Source of the DNA: Thermoanaerobaculia bacterium
GTDB lineage: Bacteria > Acidobacteriota > Thermoanaerobaculia > Multivoradales > UBA5704
Assembly (NCBI GenBank): GCA_025937035.1
Contig: JAICSG010000044.1
Location: 1-12,972, forward strand
Length of the DNA: 12,972 nt
Direction: 5' to 3'
In this document: positions 1 through 6,084 of the stretch, in pieces
Layout: each line of letters opens with the position of its first letter
Position numbering within the stretch: the first letter of the stretch is position 1
The notes under the pieces: generated by a model
Seen by the model: only the letters and a program-made list of their open reading frames with translations
Told to the model about the DNA's origin: nothing
Database searches by the model: none
Program-made: the position numbers and the translations under genes

Positions 1-559
1 ATCCCAGCTTCTTGCCCTGCTCCAACAACCCCACCGCCTCCGCCAGCCGCTTTCGCCGCGTCTCCTCTTTCTTGGCGTCCTCGATCCAGCCCACATACAG
101 CCGCCGATAGGAAGGGGCGAGATTGGAAAAATTCGTCCATGCCGCGCCGTTGGCCCGCAACGCCTCCTCGATGTACCCCGGAACGACATCGCCCGCCCGC
201 TTTGCCGGAGCCATCTCCGCGACGGGGTCCTCCTCGGGAGGAGGCGCCTTGGCCATCCCCGCCGGGGTCATCTTCCCTTCGCGGACCATCCGCGCGAAAC
301 GCTCTCGATTGGATGGAGACCACTTGCTCTTCGCCTTCCGAGGCGTGAGCTTCTGGGCATACCGGTTCTCGTCGATGGTGCGGACGATGCTGTCGATCCA
401 CCCGAAGCAGAGCGCCTCCTCGACCGCGTCGTCATACTCCACCCGCGGCTCGCCGGTGTGGCGCTTGTTGTAGACGAGCCAGATCTCGGTCTCACGGTCA
501 TGGTTGGCCGCGAGCCAGGCTCGCCAGTCGGCGCGGGTGGTGGGGTGGAGGAGGGTCAT
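1..559 (-). CDS. YdeI/OmpD-associated (OmdA) family protein, 3' end outside window
   Basis: The reading frame is open for 186 codons from the ATG at 559-557 to the left edge, so the C-terminus is missing, probably by only a few residues. The protein starts MTLLHPTTRADWRAWL. It carries the family hallmarks EIWLVYNKRHTG (about residues 25-36), the YDDAVEEALCFGWID block (42-56) and YAQKLTPRKAKSKWS (68-82). A basic, helical C-terminal part (WIEDAKKEETRRKRLAEAV) follows. These match the YdeI/OmpD-associated proteins, usually about 190-200 aa, sometimes labelled bacteriocin-protection proteins; their biochemical role is not established. No signal peptide or membrane segment is visible, so it is probably cytoplasmic. 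The start codon overlaps the TGA of the upstream HD/Hsp90-like gene as ATGA, which suggests translational coupling and a shared transcript. Codon usage is GC-rich, unlike the AT-richer end of that neighbour. Family assignment is firm; function is open. Confidence 0.85.
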   Translation of the reverse strand, partial: MTLLHPTTRADWRAWLAANHDRETEIWLVYNKRHTGEPRVEYDDAVEEALCFGWIDSIVRTIDENRYAQKLTPRKAKSKWSPSNRERFARMVREGKMTPAGMAKAPPPEEDPVAEMAPAKRAGDVVPGYIEEALRANGAAWTNFSNLAPSYRRLYVGWIEDAKKEETRRKRLAEAVGLLEQGKKLG

Positions 560-3042
560 GGCCTAGAATTATTCTTTATACTAAACCGATATGATTCAAA
601 AAGAGAGCGCTTCAAAGATTTGCTTAATCTCAAGCCTGTACCTCCAGGGATTTCCAGGCCTATCCATACCTTGATCTCGCTTTCCGAACATCTCCACGCT
701 TTTGCCAAGGCTTTCTTAATTAGACCTGTAGGCGTGCTCCTCGATCGACCTTCAAGTGGCGAGGAGTACGCCATCAGCACACCAGGAGGGAAAACTGTCT
801 CAACTTCAATCCTAAATCTTAGAACAAATACCGTATCCGGAGCATCTCCCCAGGCCTCAATATCATTAAGGTTAACAAGCCTTTCTTTCCATTTTGCAAT
901 TGGTAACTCCGCCACATCGCCGCCCAGCGCAAGAATAGTCGCAGCTGAAGCAAGCTTAAAATATTCATCAAGACTCGATGCAGCAATTAGCTTAGCCTGA
1001 TCGGACGCCCAACTCGTCAATACAACAGGATCTGCCAAGATCGAGGCCCGATCCCTGGATACTATTTCCGGAGAGCCCACCAGAATGCCTGAGGTGCCAG
1101 GAAGAGAGCTTGCCCGGAGCCCTCCCACAGTAATGATCGCCTTCGAACGAGGATTGATTGACGCTCGCCCCAAGACACTTCCCCGTGAGTCTTTTATTAT
1201 ACGGAGCAGTGATCCAGACCCTTCCTCCTCCTCAGCATCCCAGCTCTTAGTTCTAGCGATTAACTCGGCAGAATCCATAGTGAGCCAGTCTGACGCAGCC
1301 ACAACGCGTTGGCGCCCCCTTTCGTCTTCCACATAAAGATCTACATCTAGAGACGGCGCGATCCATGAGCAAAGAGCCCCAAGGCTCACAGGGCTGCCTC
1401 CTCGTGGACACAATAAGCCCTTTGGCTTTTGAGGCTCTTTGGTAAGCCATACACGTACCCGAGTCCCCCCCTCAAAAAGTTGCTCTTCGGATTCGGCAAG
1501 ACGTATTGCGGGGCGGGCTTCAAGCCCGGTCCGAAAGTGGAGAATCCGTGTCTCCTGTTGCCCATCTTGGTACCTTCGCGTGGAAATTCGCGCCTGTTGC
1601 CCCCACATGAAGACTGAGAAGAAGCCAATTCCGAATCGACCTGTGGGTTCAAATCCCCTAGCCCATAGTCCTTCGTGCTCCTCCCGCATCAGTATCGATC
1701 CCCAGTAAGTGGTACCGAAGTCAAGTAGTGGCCCCGCGAGCACAGCCTCTGACATTCCAATCCCTGTATCCTCGACCTCAATCCAAGGACCCTGTTCGTC
1801 TACTCCAAGGCGAACTGTAACCTCACCCCAACTAGAGGAACGGCCCTGCAAGAGGCGTCGGGCCCGAACGGCATCTGAGGCGTTCTGGATTAGCTCTCGG
1901 AGTGGAATCGTCGGATCATCTCCGTATAGTTGCTCTCCGCCAAGCTTCCTCGCAAGCTCAGCAACATTGGAAACATGGAGACGCGCGTCAACGGGGGTCC
2001 ATCCTGAAGTTCCAATATATTTTCTGAGTCGCTTGGGGCTCTCAATTCCAGCCACGCTTCTGGCCCTGAGCCGAGTACGCGACATGTCGTACAGCAGAGC
2101 ATCAACTTGTTGAAGCTCCCGATCAACCATCCGCAGCGTTTCTTCACAAAGCCACCAAGCATCAACCTCGCTTGGAGAAAAGGGGCTCGCTGTATAGACG
2201 AGACGGTCATCTTCGACTTGTGGCTGAGAAAGATGACTTTGAAAACGCCAATGAGCCTCAGAAATCCCCTCCGGGCGACGGAGAGCTATCAAAAAGCCAG
2301 GGGCACGGCTTGCATCCAGGTGAGCAGCGTCGGCCGTTCGGAGCAGAACAGCAACCTTAAGAGGATCAACCGTCCAACTCCGTGGCAGGTTAGGTAGCGC
2401 GCCACGGACAGTGCCGAATTCGCTCAGACGGAAAGCCGGCCACCAGTGGCTATGCGCGATTTCCCCGAGAAGATGACCGATCGCCTGTCGCAAATCAGGA
2501 TCTTCTATCAGGTGGTATTCGGGGCCTCCTCCGTGTCGCCAAGAAGCGAACGCCAGCCGCTCCGCCTGCTCGGCATGCAAGCTCCTCAACCGCTCCTGGA
2601 CAGCCATCCGCTCAACCTCCGGCGGCGGGCTCGCGAGCTCTTCCGCGGTGGGGATGCGCTCCAGGTGCTTCCTCAGATAGGTGGACAGGGCGTCCTGCCA
2701 ACCGGGGCCTTTCTTGAGCTCGGCGAGACCGCCGGGATAAGCGGCGAGGCCGAGGCCGAGATCGTGGAGCAGGAAGACCGCTCCGAGCGCGAAGGCTTCC
2801 AGCGGGTTGAGCGGATAGTCCGGACCGGCGATCAGGTCCGCCATCTCCCAGAGGGCGTCCAGATGGGTGATGTCGTGGACGGTGAAGTCGGGCAGGTCGC
2901 GGTGGATCTCGCCGGCGAGCATCTCGGCCCGCTTCCGCATCTGGAGCAGAGCGTCGAGCAGGCGCTTGCGAGACTCGGCGTGGGGGTCGTCGGGTTGCGG
3001 GGCCAGGGTCCGGCGGAGCAAGGGGTTGTTGAGGAGGTCCAT
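556..3042 (-). CDS. HD-domain / Hsp90-like (GHKL) ATPase fusion protein
   Basis: This 828-aa protein has two recognisable modules. Residues about 45-245 look like an HD-superfamily metal phosphohydrolase: H56-D57 and H60 in TVHDITH, H93-D94 in FLLHDLG, H197/H199 in IAHSHW, and D238 in LLRTADAAH. Residues about 355-535 form a complete GHKL/Hsp90-type ATP site: ELIQNASDA with E383 (catalytic Glu position in Hsp90) and N387, DTGIGM with D425, GRFGIGFFSVF (468-478), and GGT at 525-527. The last ~290 residues are of unknown fold; SRDRASILADP resembles a post-ATPase segment seen in Hsp90-like proteins. No signal peptide or membrane helix is seen. The ATG at 3042 is chosen because AGGAA lies just upstream and because the open frame further upstream only translates a DNA repeat array. 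The stop overlaps the next start (ATGA). Third-position GC drops after about residue 155. Proteins joining HD and Hsp90-like modules are plausible conflict or stress regulators; the exact function is unknown. Confidence 0.85.
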   Translation of the reverse strand: MDLLNNPLLRRTLAPQPDDPHAESRKRLLDALLQMRKRAEMLAGEIHRDLPDFTVHDITHLDALWEMADLIAGPDYPLNPLEAFALGAVFLLHDLGLGLAAYPGGLAELKKGPGWQDALSTYLRKHLERIPTAEELASPPPEVERMAVQERLRSLHAEQAERLAFASWRHGGGPEYHLIEDPDLRQAIGHLLGEIAHSHWWPAFRLSEFGTVRGALPNLPRSWTVDPLKVAVLLRTADAAHLDASRAPGFLIALRRPEGISEAHWRFQSHLSQPQVEDDRLVYTASPFSPSEVDAWWLCEETLRMVDRELQQVDALLYDMSRTRLRARSVAGIESPKRLRKYIGTSGWTPVDARLHVSNVAELARKLGGEQLYGDDPTIPLRELIQNASDAVRARRLLQGRSSSWGEVTVRLGVDEQGPWIEVEDTGIGMSEAVLAGPLLDFGTTYWGSILMREEHEGLWARGFEPTGRFGIGFFSVFMWGQQARISTRRYQDGQQETRILHFRTGLEARPAIRLAESEEQLFEGGTRVRVWLTKEPQKPKGLLCPRGGSPVSLGALCSWIAPSLDVDLYVEDERGRQRVVAASDWLTMDSAELIARTKSWDAEEEEGSGSLLRIIKDSRGSVLGRASINPRSKAIITVGGLRASSLPGTSGILVGSPEIVSRDRASILADPVVLTSWASDQAKLIAASSLDEYFKLASAATILALGGDVAELPIAKWKERLVNLNDIEAWGDAPDTVFVLRFRIEVETVFPPGVLMAYSSPLEGRSRSTPTGLIKKALAKAWRCSESEIKVWIGLEIPGGTGLRLSKSLKRSLFESYRFSIKNNSRP

Positions 3043-3210
3043 GGTTTCCTGTAATTTTATGGCATCCCGGATGGACCAGCCCGAATTCCACCCCTTCGGG
3101 GCGGGGTGAAGGTCCCTGAGAGGGCGTCTGGAAGTCGGTCCTGAGCGCCAGGAATCCTCCCCTGCCGTCTGGGCCCGCTCGTCGCTTCGTCGTCCCTCTC
3201 GTCGCTGTGG

Positions 3211-3475
3211 GGCAATGTTCCGTCGCCGGAGGGGAACCGTTCCCCCAATCGGACGAATGTTCCAACGAAGCGGACGGAACATTCCCCAAAACCGACGAAT
3301 GTTCCATCCAAACCGACGGAACATCCGTCCGATCGGACGGATGTTCCATCCCAGCGGACGGAACATTCCCCTGGAAGGACGGATGTTCCATCCAACCGAC
3401 GGAACATTCCCCCAAACCGACGGAACATTCTCCTGCGTGGATGGAACATTCCCCTTACGTCTGGGACGTTCTCCC
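3211..3475. repeat. Array of ~21-bp repeats with palindromic GGAAYRTTCC core
   Basis: The heptamer ATGTTCC starts at 3215, 3257, 3299, 3341 and 3383, exactly 42 bp apart. Its complement GGAACAT starts at 3276, 3318, 3360, 3401, 3422 and 3443, with a degenerate copy at 3233 (GGAACCGTTCC). Both are parts of one near-palindrome, GGAAYRTTCC, recurring about every 21 bp. Copies alternate in orientation up to about 3401 and then run in one orientation. The flanking CCGACGG or CGGACGG is also conserved, while about five bases per unit vary. Degenerate units continue to about 3600 (GGAAACATTCC near 3525, GAAACTTTCC near 3588). The 21-bp period equals two helical turns, so all cores face the same side of the DNA. 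The array lies 169 bp upstream of the HD/Hsp90-like gene. It may be a multi-site binding array or a genome-dispersed repeat; the sequence alone does not decide. Confidence 0.85.
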
Positions 3476-3749
3476 GGGCAACGGAAACGCCCTCCCCGTT
3501 CCGGCAACGGCTCCCCGGAAAGAGGGAAACATTCCCCCTCTGCGCCGAGGCCATCGTCCCCACCGGAGGGTAGCTCCCCGGGGCGGACGAAACTTTCCCC
3601 CGCCGGTACGGAAATCGTCCTGAAGGGATGGGGCATTCGGCTCCGCTGAGAGCCTTTCCGGAGAACAATCCAGCGCTCAGCACCTTCCAGACAACCTCCC
3701 GGCGGGAGATCGTCGTTGGCTTGGTGAAAGCAGGATTCGGTGATCGGCG

Positions 3750-3807
3750 GCAGAGACACCAGAGACGAGCTCTCCCGGAGCCCTGTCTTTGTCCCTGGTG
3801 TCTCTGC
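3750..3807 (-). repeat. Long inverted repeat downstream of TPR gene (17-bp stem)
   Basis: GCAGAGACACCAGAGAC (3750-3766) and its complement at 3791-3807 match at 16 of 17 positions. In a minus-strand transcript the single mismatch becomes a G-U pair, so the 17-bp stem is fully paired with a 24-nt loop. It begins 38 nt after the TAG stop of the TPR gene, where a terminator or 3' mRNA-protecting structure would be expected. No U-tract follows the stem, so classical intrinsic termination is not supported. The arms belong to a local run of related 9-nt units (CAGGGACAG, CAGAGACAC, CAGGGACAA), so the hairpin may have grown from a simple repeat. Confidence 0.6.
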
Positions 3808-3845
3808 TGTCCCTGAAGTCCCTTGGGGCCGCCTTGGAGCGACCC

Positions 3846-5195
3846 CTACTCCTCCGCCCGGACCTCTTCGGAGCTTTCGGTGCGGCGGAGCACGCCGGCC
3901 ACGTAGTCGATGAGGGCGGCGTCGACGATCCGCTGCTCGGCGGCGCGGCGGAGGAGGAGCACCGAGGCGCTCGCCTCACGGCCGATGCCGAGGGACATGA
4001 AGATGTCCGCCGCGGCGAGGATCTCTTCGGCCGCGGCCCCGGCCTTCTCGCGGCGCAGGAGCACGGCGCCCAGCTCCAGCCCGGTGAGGGCCGCCTTGTA
4101 GACGAGCCTGGAATCCGCGAAGCCCAGCTTCACCTCGCGGAACGCCGCCTCGGCGCGCTCCAGCTCGCCCAGGGCGAGGTTGACCCGCCCTTCCAGCCAG
4201 CGGACCTTCAGCTCGTTGACCCGCCCGCCGGGGTCGAGCCCCCGCGCCCGGGCCTGCCAGAGGGCGATGCGCGCCTCCCGAAGCTGGCCGAGGTCGAGCA
4301 GGAAGAGGGCCTGATTGTGCAGCGCCATGTGGACCAGACGGGGGTCGCGATCCTCGTCGAGCCCCGCGAGGCCCTGGGTGATGAGCTGCAGGGCCTCCTC
4401 GGTCCGACCCTGATAGCCGACAACGGTGCCCTTCTTGAGCAGGGCGCGGCCGGTCTCGTGCGGATCGTTCCGGCGCTGGTGGATGCCGATCACCAGGTCG
4501 AGGGCGGTCTCCGCCAGGTTGAAGCGGCGGGCGTCGGTGAGCAGCGAGGCTTGCACGGAGAAGAGGCGGGCGGCGAGGAGCTCGTCCTGGGTTCCCGCCA
4601 GGTACTTCTCGGTGGCCTGGCCGAGGGCCCGCTCGGCGGCGGGCAGATCGTCCGCCACGCGGTAGGCGTTGCCCAGCTCGATCCAGGCGCGGCACTGGAG
4701 GTCGGCCAGGGCCTGGGGAGAGAGGTCGCTCAGCCGCATGGATTCGGCCAGCCCGCGGGCCCGCTCGGCGAGCCGTACCATTTCCGCGGGGCTTTCATGA
4801 CGGAGGGCCCAGCTCTGCTGGAGGAGGGACTCGAACAGCGGCACCCCCTGGAGCGGCTCCGGCACCGGCGGGAGCGCCTCGAAGGTGGCATCGGTCGAGA
4901 CCTCCTGCCGGCGAGCCTCGCGCAGCTGCCTCGCCCGGGCCAGCACGCTGGAGAAGGCGCGGCCGACCGCGGCGTCGTATTTCTCCTCTTCCTGGGAGGA
5001 GAGCGCCCGCTCGGGCGGCTCGGCGAGGCCGAACAGCGCGCCGAAGTGAGGGGCCATGGCGGCCTTGCAGGAGCTACAACCGTTGAGGACGTGGAGCAGG
5101 ATCTCGCGGATCCGGCCCGGGGGTACGCGGTTCCAGGCGAGGCCTTCCAGCTCTTCCGGAGTGGGGTGATCGTTCACGCGCGGGTCTTCTCTCAC
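3846..5195 (-). CDS. Zinc-finger-like / TPR-rich cytoplasmic protein
   Basis: This is a 449-aa protein. The GTG at 5195 is preferred because GGGAGGT (5208-5202) lies six bases upstream; an in-frame TTG at 5210 would put that SD inside the gene. Residues 10-50 contain HPTPEELEGL and then H35-x4-C40-x2-C43 (HVLNGCSSC), resembling the short zinc-binding N-termini of anti-sigma-type and zf-HC2-like proteins. The rest is almost entirely amphipathic helix, with TPR-like pairs from about 165 to 400, for example WIELGNAYRVADDLPAAERAL, GYQGRTEEALQLI and ALGELERAEAAF. There is no signal peptide or membrane segment. It is the second gene of a unit with the 90-aa secreted protein, 75 bp away. I infer a protein-interaction or regulatory role; no catalytic motif is visible. 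I recall similar His/Cys-plus-TPR proteins from Acidobacteriota, uncharacterised. Confidence 0.85.
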   Translation of the reverse strand: MREDPRVNDHPTPEELEGLAWNRVPPGRIREILLHVLNGCSSCKAAMAPHFGALFGLAEPPERALSSQEEEKYDAAVGRAFSSVLARARQLREARRQEVSTDATFEALPPVPEPLQGVPLFESLLQQSWALRHESPAEMVRLAERARGLAESMRLSDLSPQALADLQCRAWIELGNAYRVADDLPAAERALGQATEKYLAGTQDELLAARLFSVQASLLTDARRFNLAETALDLVIGIHQRRNDPHETGRALLKKGTVVGYQGRTEEALQLITQGLAGLDEDRDPRLVHMALHNQALFLLDLGQLREARIALWQARARGLDPGGRVNELKVRWLEGRVNLALGELERAEAAFREVKLGFADSRLVYKAALTGLELGAVLLRREKAGAAAEEILAAADIFMSLGIGREASASVLLLRRAAEQRIVDAALIDYVAGVLRRTESSEEVRAEE

Positions 5196-5201
5196 GACAG
5201 T

Positions 5202-5208
5202 ACCTCCC
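5202..5208 (-). promoter_or_regulatory. Shine-Dalgarno GGGAGGT deciding the GTG start
   Basis: Reading the minus strand, GGGAGGT is followed by six bases and then GTG (5195-5193). This is near-ideal SD spacing and supports the 449-aa protein over the slightly longer TTG-initiated reading. Confidence 0.7.
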
Positions 5209-5235
5209 AAGGCAACACATTCAAAAGCAACGCAT

Positions 5236-5261
5236 CCGGGGTGGGATTCCTCCCACCCCGG
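5236..5261 (-). terminator. Intercistronic hairpin between secreted peptide and TPR gene
   Basis: The arms at 5236-5246 and 5251-5261 are perfectly complementary: 11 pairs, nearly all G-C, with a 4-nt loop (5247-5250). The hairpin sits 9 nt after the stop of the 90-aa gene and 41 nt before the GTG of the TPR gene. On the minus strand it is followed only by a weak T-rich stretch (TTGCTTTTG). It may be a leaky terminator or a 3' stabiliser that lets the small upstream gene be made in excess of the TPR protein. The structure is certain; the role is inferred. Confidence 0.55.
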
Positions 5262-5270
5262 GAAAACAAA

Positions 5271-5543
5271 TCACTTCGCACCGTCAGGATCGATCGCCGG
5301 TCCCTGGTTGGGCGGCGGCGGCAGAGGCGTGGTCGTCGTCATGATGTCCTTCCGCTGTACGGCGGGCGCCTTGCTCTGTCCCAACAGGCTCTCCAGCCAG
5401 GACCAGGCCTGGGCCAGGAGGCCGAGGCTGTGATCCGCTGCCGGCTTGTGGACCTGCGTGGCCCAGGACGGCGCCGGGACCACCAGGAGGAGAGCCGCGG
5501 CCATGGTCATTGCGGCGACGAACCTTTGAATCTTCCTCGACAT
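5271..5543 (-). CDS. Small secreted protein with signal peptide (hypothetical)
   Basis: This is a 90-aa protein. The N-terminus MSRKIQRFVAAMTMAAALLL is a clear Sec signal: a basic n-region, a hydrophobic core (residues 8-23) and a likely cleavage after SWA at 28. The mature peptide of about 62 residues has one aromatic amphipathic helix (SLGLLAQAWSWLESLLGQ, about 39-56) and a proline-rich tail (TTTTPLPPPPNQGP). No cysteines remain and no family is recognised. The ATG at 5543 has an excellent SD, AAGGAGG at 5556-5550 with a six-base spacer, one of the strongest in the window. It precedes the zinc-finger/TPR gene in the same orientation, with a strong hairpin between them. Pairing with a regulatory-looking partner suggests a joint function, but none can be assigned. 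Confidence 0.8.
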   Translation of the reverse strand: MSRKIQRFVAAMTMAAALLLVVPAPSWATQVHKPAADHSLGLLAQAWSWLESLLGQSKAPAVQRKDIMTTTTPLPPPPNQGPAIDPDGAK

Positions 5544-5629
5544 CGAACACCTCCTTCGGGGGTGGCGGAGCGAGCCAGGACCGCCATGGTCAGGCGCCCG
5601 CGAGCGTTACCTCCCCGGAACCCCCTCCA

Positions 5630-5668
5630 AAGAGAAAACCCGGGCAAGGGTAAGGCTCGCCCGGGCTT
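5630..5668 (-). terminator. Terminator-like hairpin in leader of secreted-peptide gene
   Basis: On the minus strand CCCGGGC (5665-5659) pairs with GCCCGGG (5645-5639) across a 13-nt loop. The stem extends by a G-U and A-U pairs into TTTTCTCTTT (5638-5629). A GC stem followed by a U-rich run is the intrinsic terminator pattern. It sits 86 nt upstream of the next ATG and more than 400 nt beyond rpmB, so an attenuator in a leader is at least as likely as a terminator for rpmB. Confidence 0.5.
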
Positions 5669-5846
5669 CTCTCTCCCCTCCCTCCCCCAGAATAGAAGAC
5701 TGCAAATTAAAGAAATCCAACTCCCCTCAAATGGGCCTGCAAAAGAGACCTGCAAAAGATTTGGAGCGCTCCCTCCGGTGCTTCCCTCTTTCGCCCTGTG
5801 TCGTGCTCCAGATGGGTGAAGTGTAGGCCGATCGCTGTTAAGTGTC

Positions 5847-5940
5847 CTCAAGTCTCCCCAAAGACTGGATCAAAGTTCCTCAAAGAGCCTCAAAAACGGG
5901 GTCAAAATGGGAGGAATGGGGCGGTAGCTCTCGCAAAAAA
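5847..5940. promoter_or_regulatory. Helically phased TCAAA/A-tracts (possible intrinsic bend)
   Basis: On the plus strand the C that opens each CAA or CAAA tract lies at 5849, 5859, 5871, 5881, 5891 and 5903, steps of 10, 12, 10, 10 and 12. A run of six A follows a C at 5934, three helical turns further on. Short A-tracts at about 10.5-bp spacing are the known signature of intrinsic curvature. The tracts lie between the rpmB terminator and the secreted-peptide unit, where a bend could assist a promoter. They could equally be a degenerate 10-bp tandem repeat. Confidence 0.35.
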
Positions 5941-5967
5941 CGGCGCGGGAGCGTTTCCGAGCCCGCC
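5935..5967 (-). terminator. rpmB: Probable intrinsic terminator of rpmB
   Basis: On the minus strand GCGGG (5966-5962) pairs with CCCGC (5949-5945), with partial further pairing inside the 12-nt loop. The stem is followed, after CCG, by six T residues (5940-5935). It lies about 120 nt after the rpmB stop codon with no gene between. The stem is short, so efficiency is uncertain. Confidence 0.5.
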
Positions 5968-6084
5968 AGGAGTGTGTAACAAGGGCGTCAAACGGCACGC
6001 CCAACCTCTGGCCAGGTGGTAAAAGTTGGAAAGGGAGGAAGGGAAGAAAATCGGGGAAAAGGGAGAGGCGGGGGGCGAAGAGGG

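Larger units (their letters stand above)
3043..3845. other. 803-bp gene-free region with repeat array and hairpins
   Basis: No credible gene is seen on either strand between the TPR-protein stop (3846) and the HD/Hsp90-like start (3042). Long open frames exist in all six frames, but over 3207-3600 they only translate a 21-bp repeat. From the minus-strand 5' side, the stretch holds a strong hairpin (3750-3807), about 150 bp with no recognised feature, decayed and then clear repeats (about 3600 down to 3211), and a leader of about 170 bp. That leader has a small GC hairpin (CCCC at 3091-3094 pairing with GGGG at 3098-3101). TAAAAT at 3059-3054 resembles a -10 box, but it lies too close to the start and has no -35, so I do not call a promoter. 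Confidence 0.6.
5544..6084. other. 541-bp intergenic/leader region between rpmB and secreted-peptide gene
   Basis: No gene is supported here. From the rpmB side it contains a pyrimidine-rich stretch (about 6010-6084) and a 6-bp-stem hairpin (GGGCGT at 5983-5988 with ACGCCC at 5997-6002). Next come a likely terminator (5935-5967), phased A-tracts (5847-5907), and the direct repeat CCTGCAAAAGA at 5736 and 5749. A terminator-like hairpin (5630-5668) and about 85 GC-rich bases complete the run to the start codon. TTTAAT at 5711-5706 is a possible -10 for the secreted-peptide unit, but no convincing -35 accompanies it. If used, the leader would be about 155 nt and would contain the 5630-5668 hairpin. 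Confidence 0.55.

Noticed and set aside
458..1000. Plus-strand 180-codon open frame across the YdeI/ATPase junction
   Set aside because: It is antisense to two minus-strand genes with recognised motifs and has no domain of its own.
3211..3475. CRISPR array
   Set aside because: The units are 21 bp (42-bp superperiod) with only about five variable bases, so there are no spacers of 25-40 bp, and no cas genes are nearby.
3207..3649. Heptapeptide-repeat proteins encoded by the repeat array (DGTFPKT / DECSIQT / TEHSPKP type)
   Set aside because: A 21-bp DNA repeat gives seven-residue repeats in every frame on both strands. No frame has a convincing SD or recognisable domain, and the conserved feature is the DNA palindrome.
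3043..3759. N-terminal extension of the HD/Hsp90-like protein by 239 residues
   Set aside because: The extension translates the 21-bp DNA repeat into Trp/Asn/Ile/Arg-rich repeats seen likewise in all frames. An SD-like AGGAA lies right before the ATG at 3042, and the HD domain starts soon after it.
3789..5819. Plus-strand open frame of 676 codons over the TPR and secreted-peptide genes
   Set aside because: It is antisense to genes with good SD sites, a signal peptide and TPR structure. Its composition is a GC-rich shadow and it has no recognisable domain.
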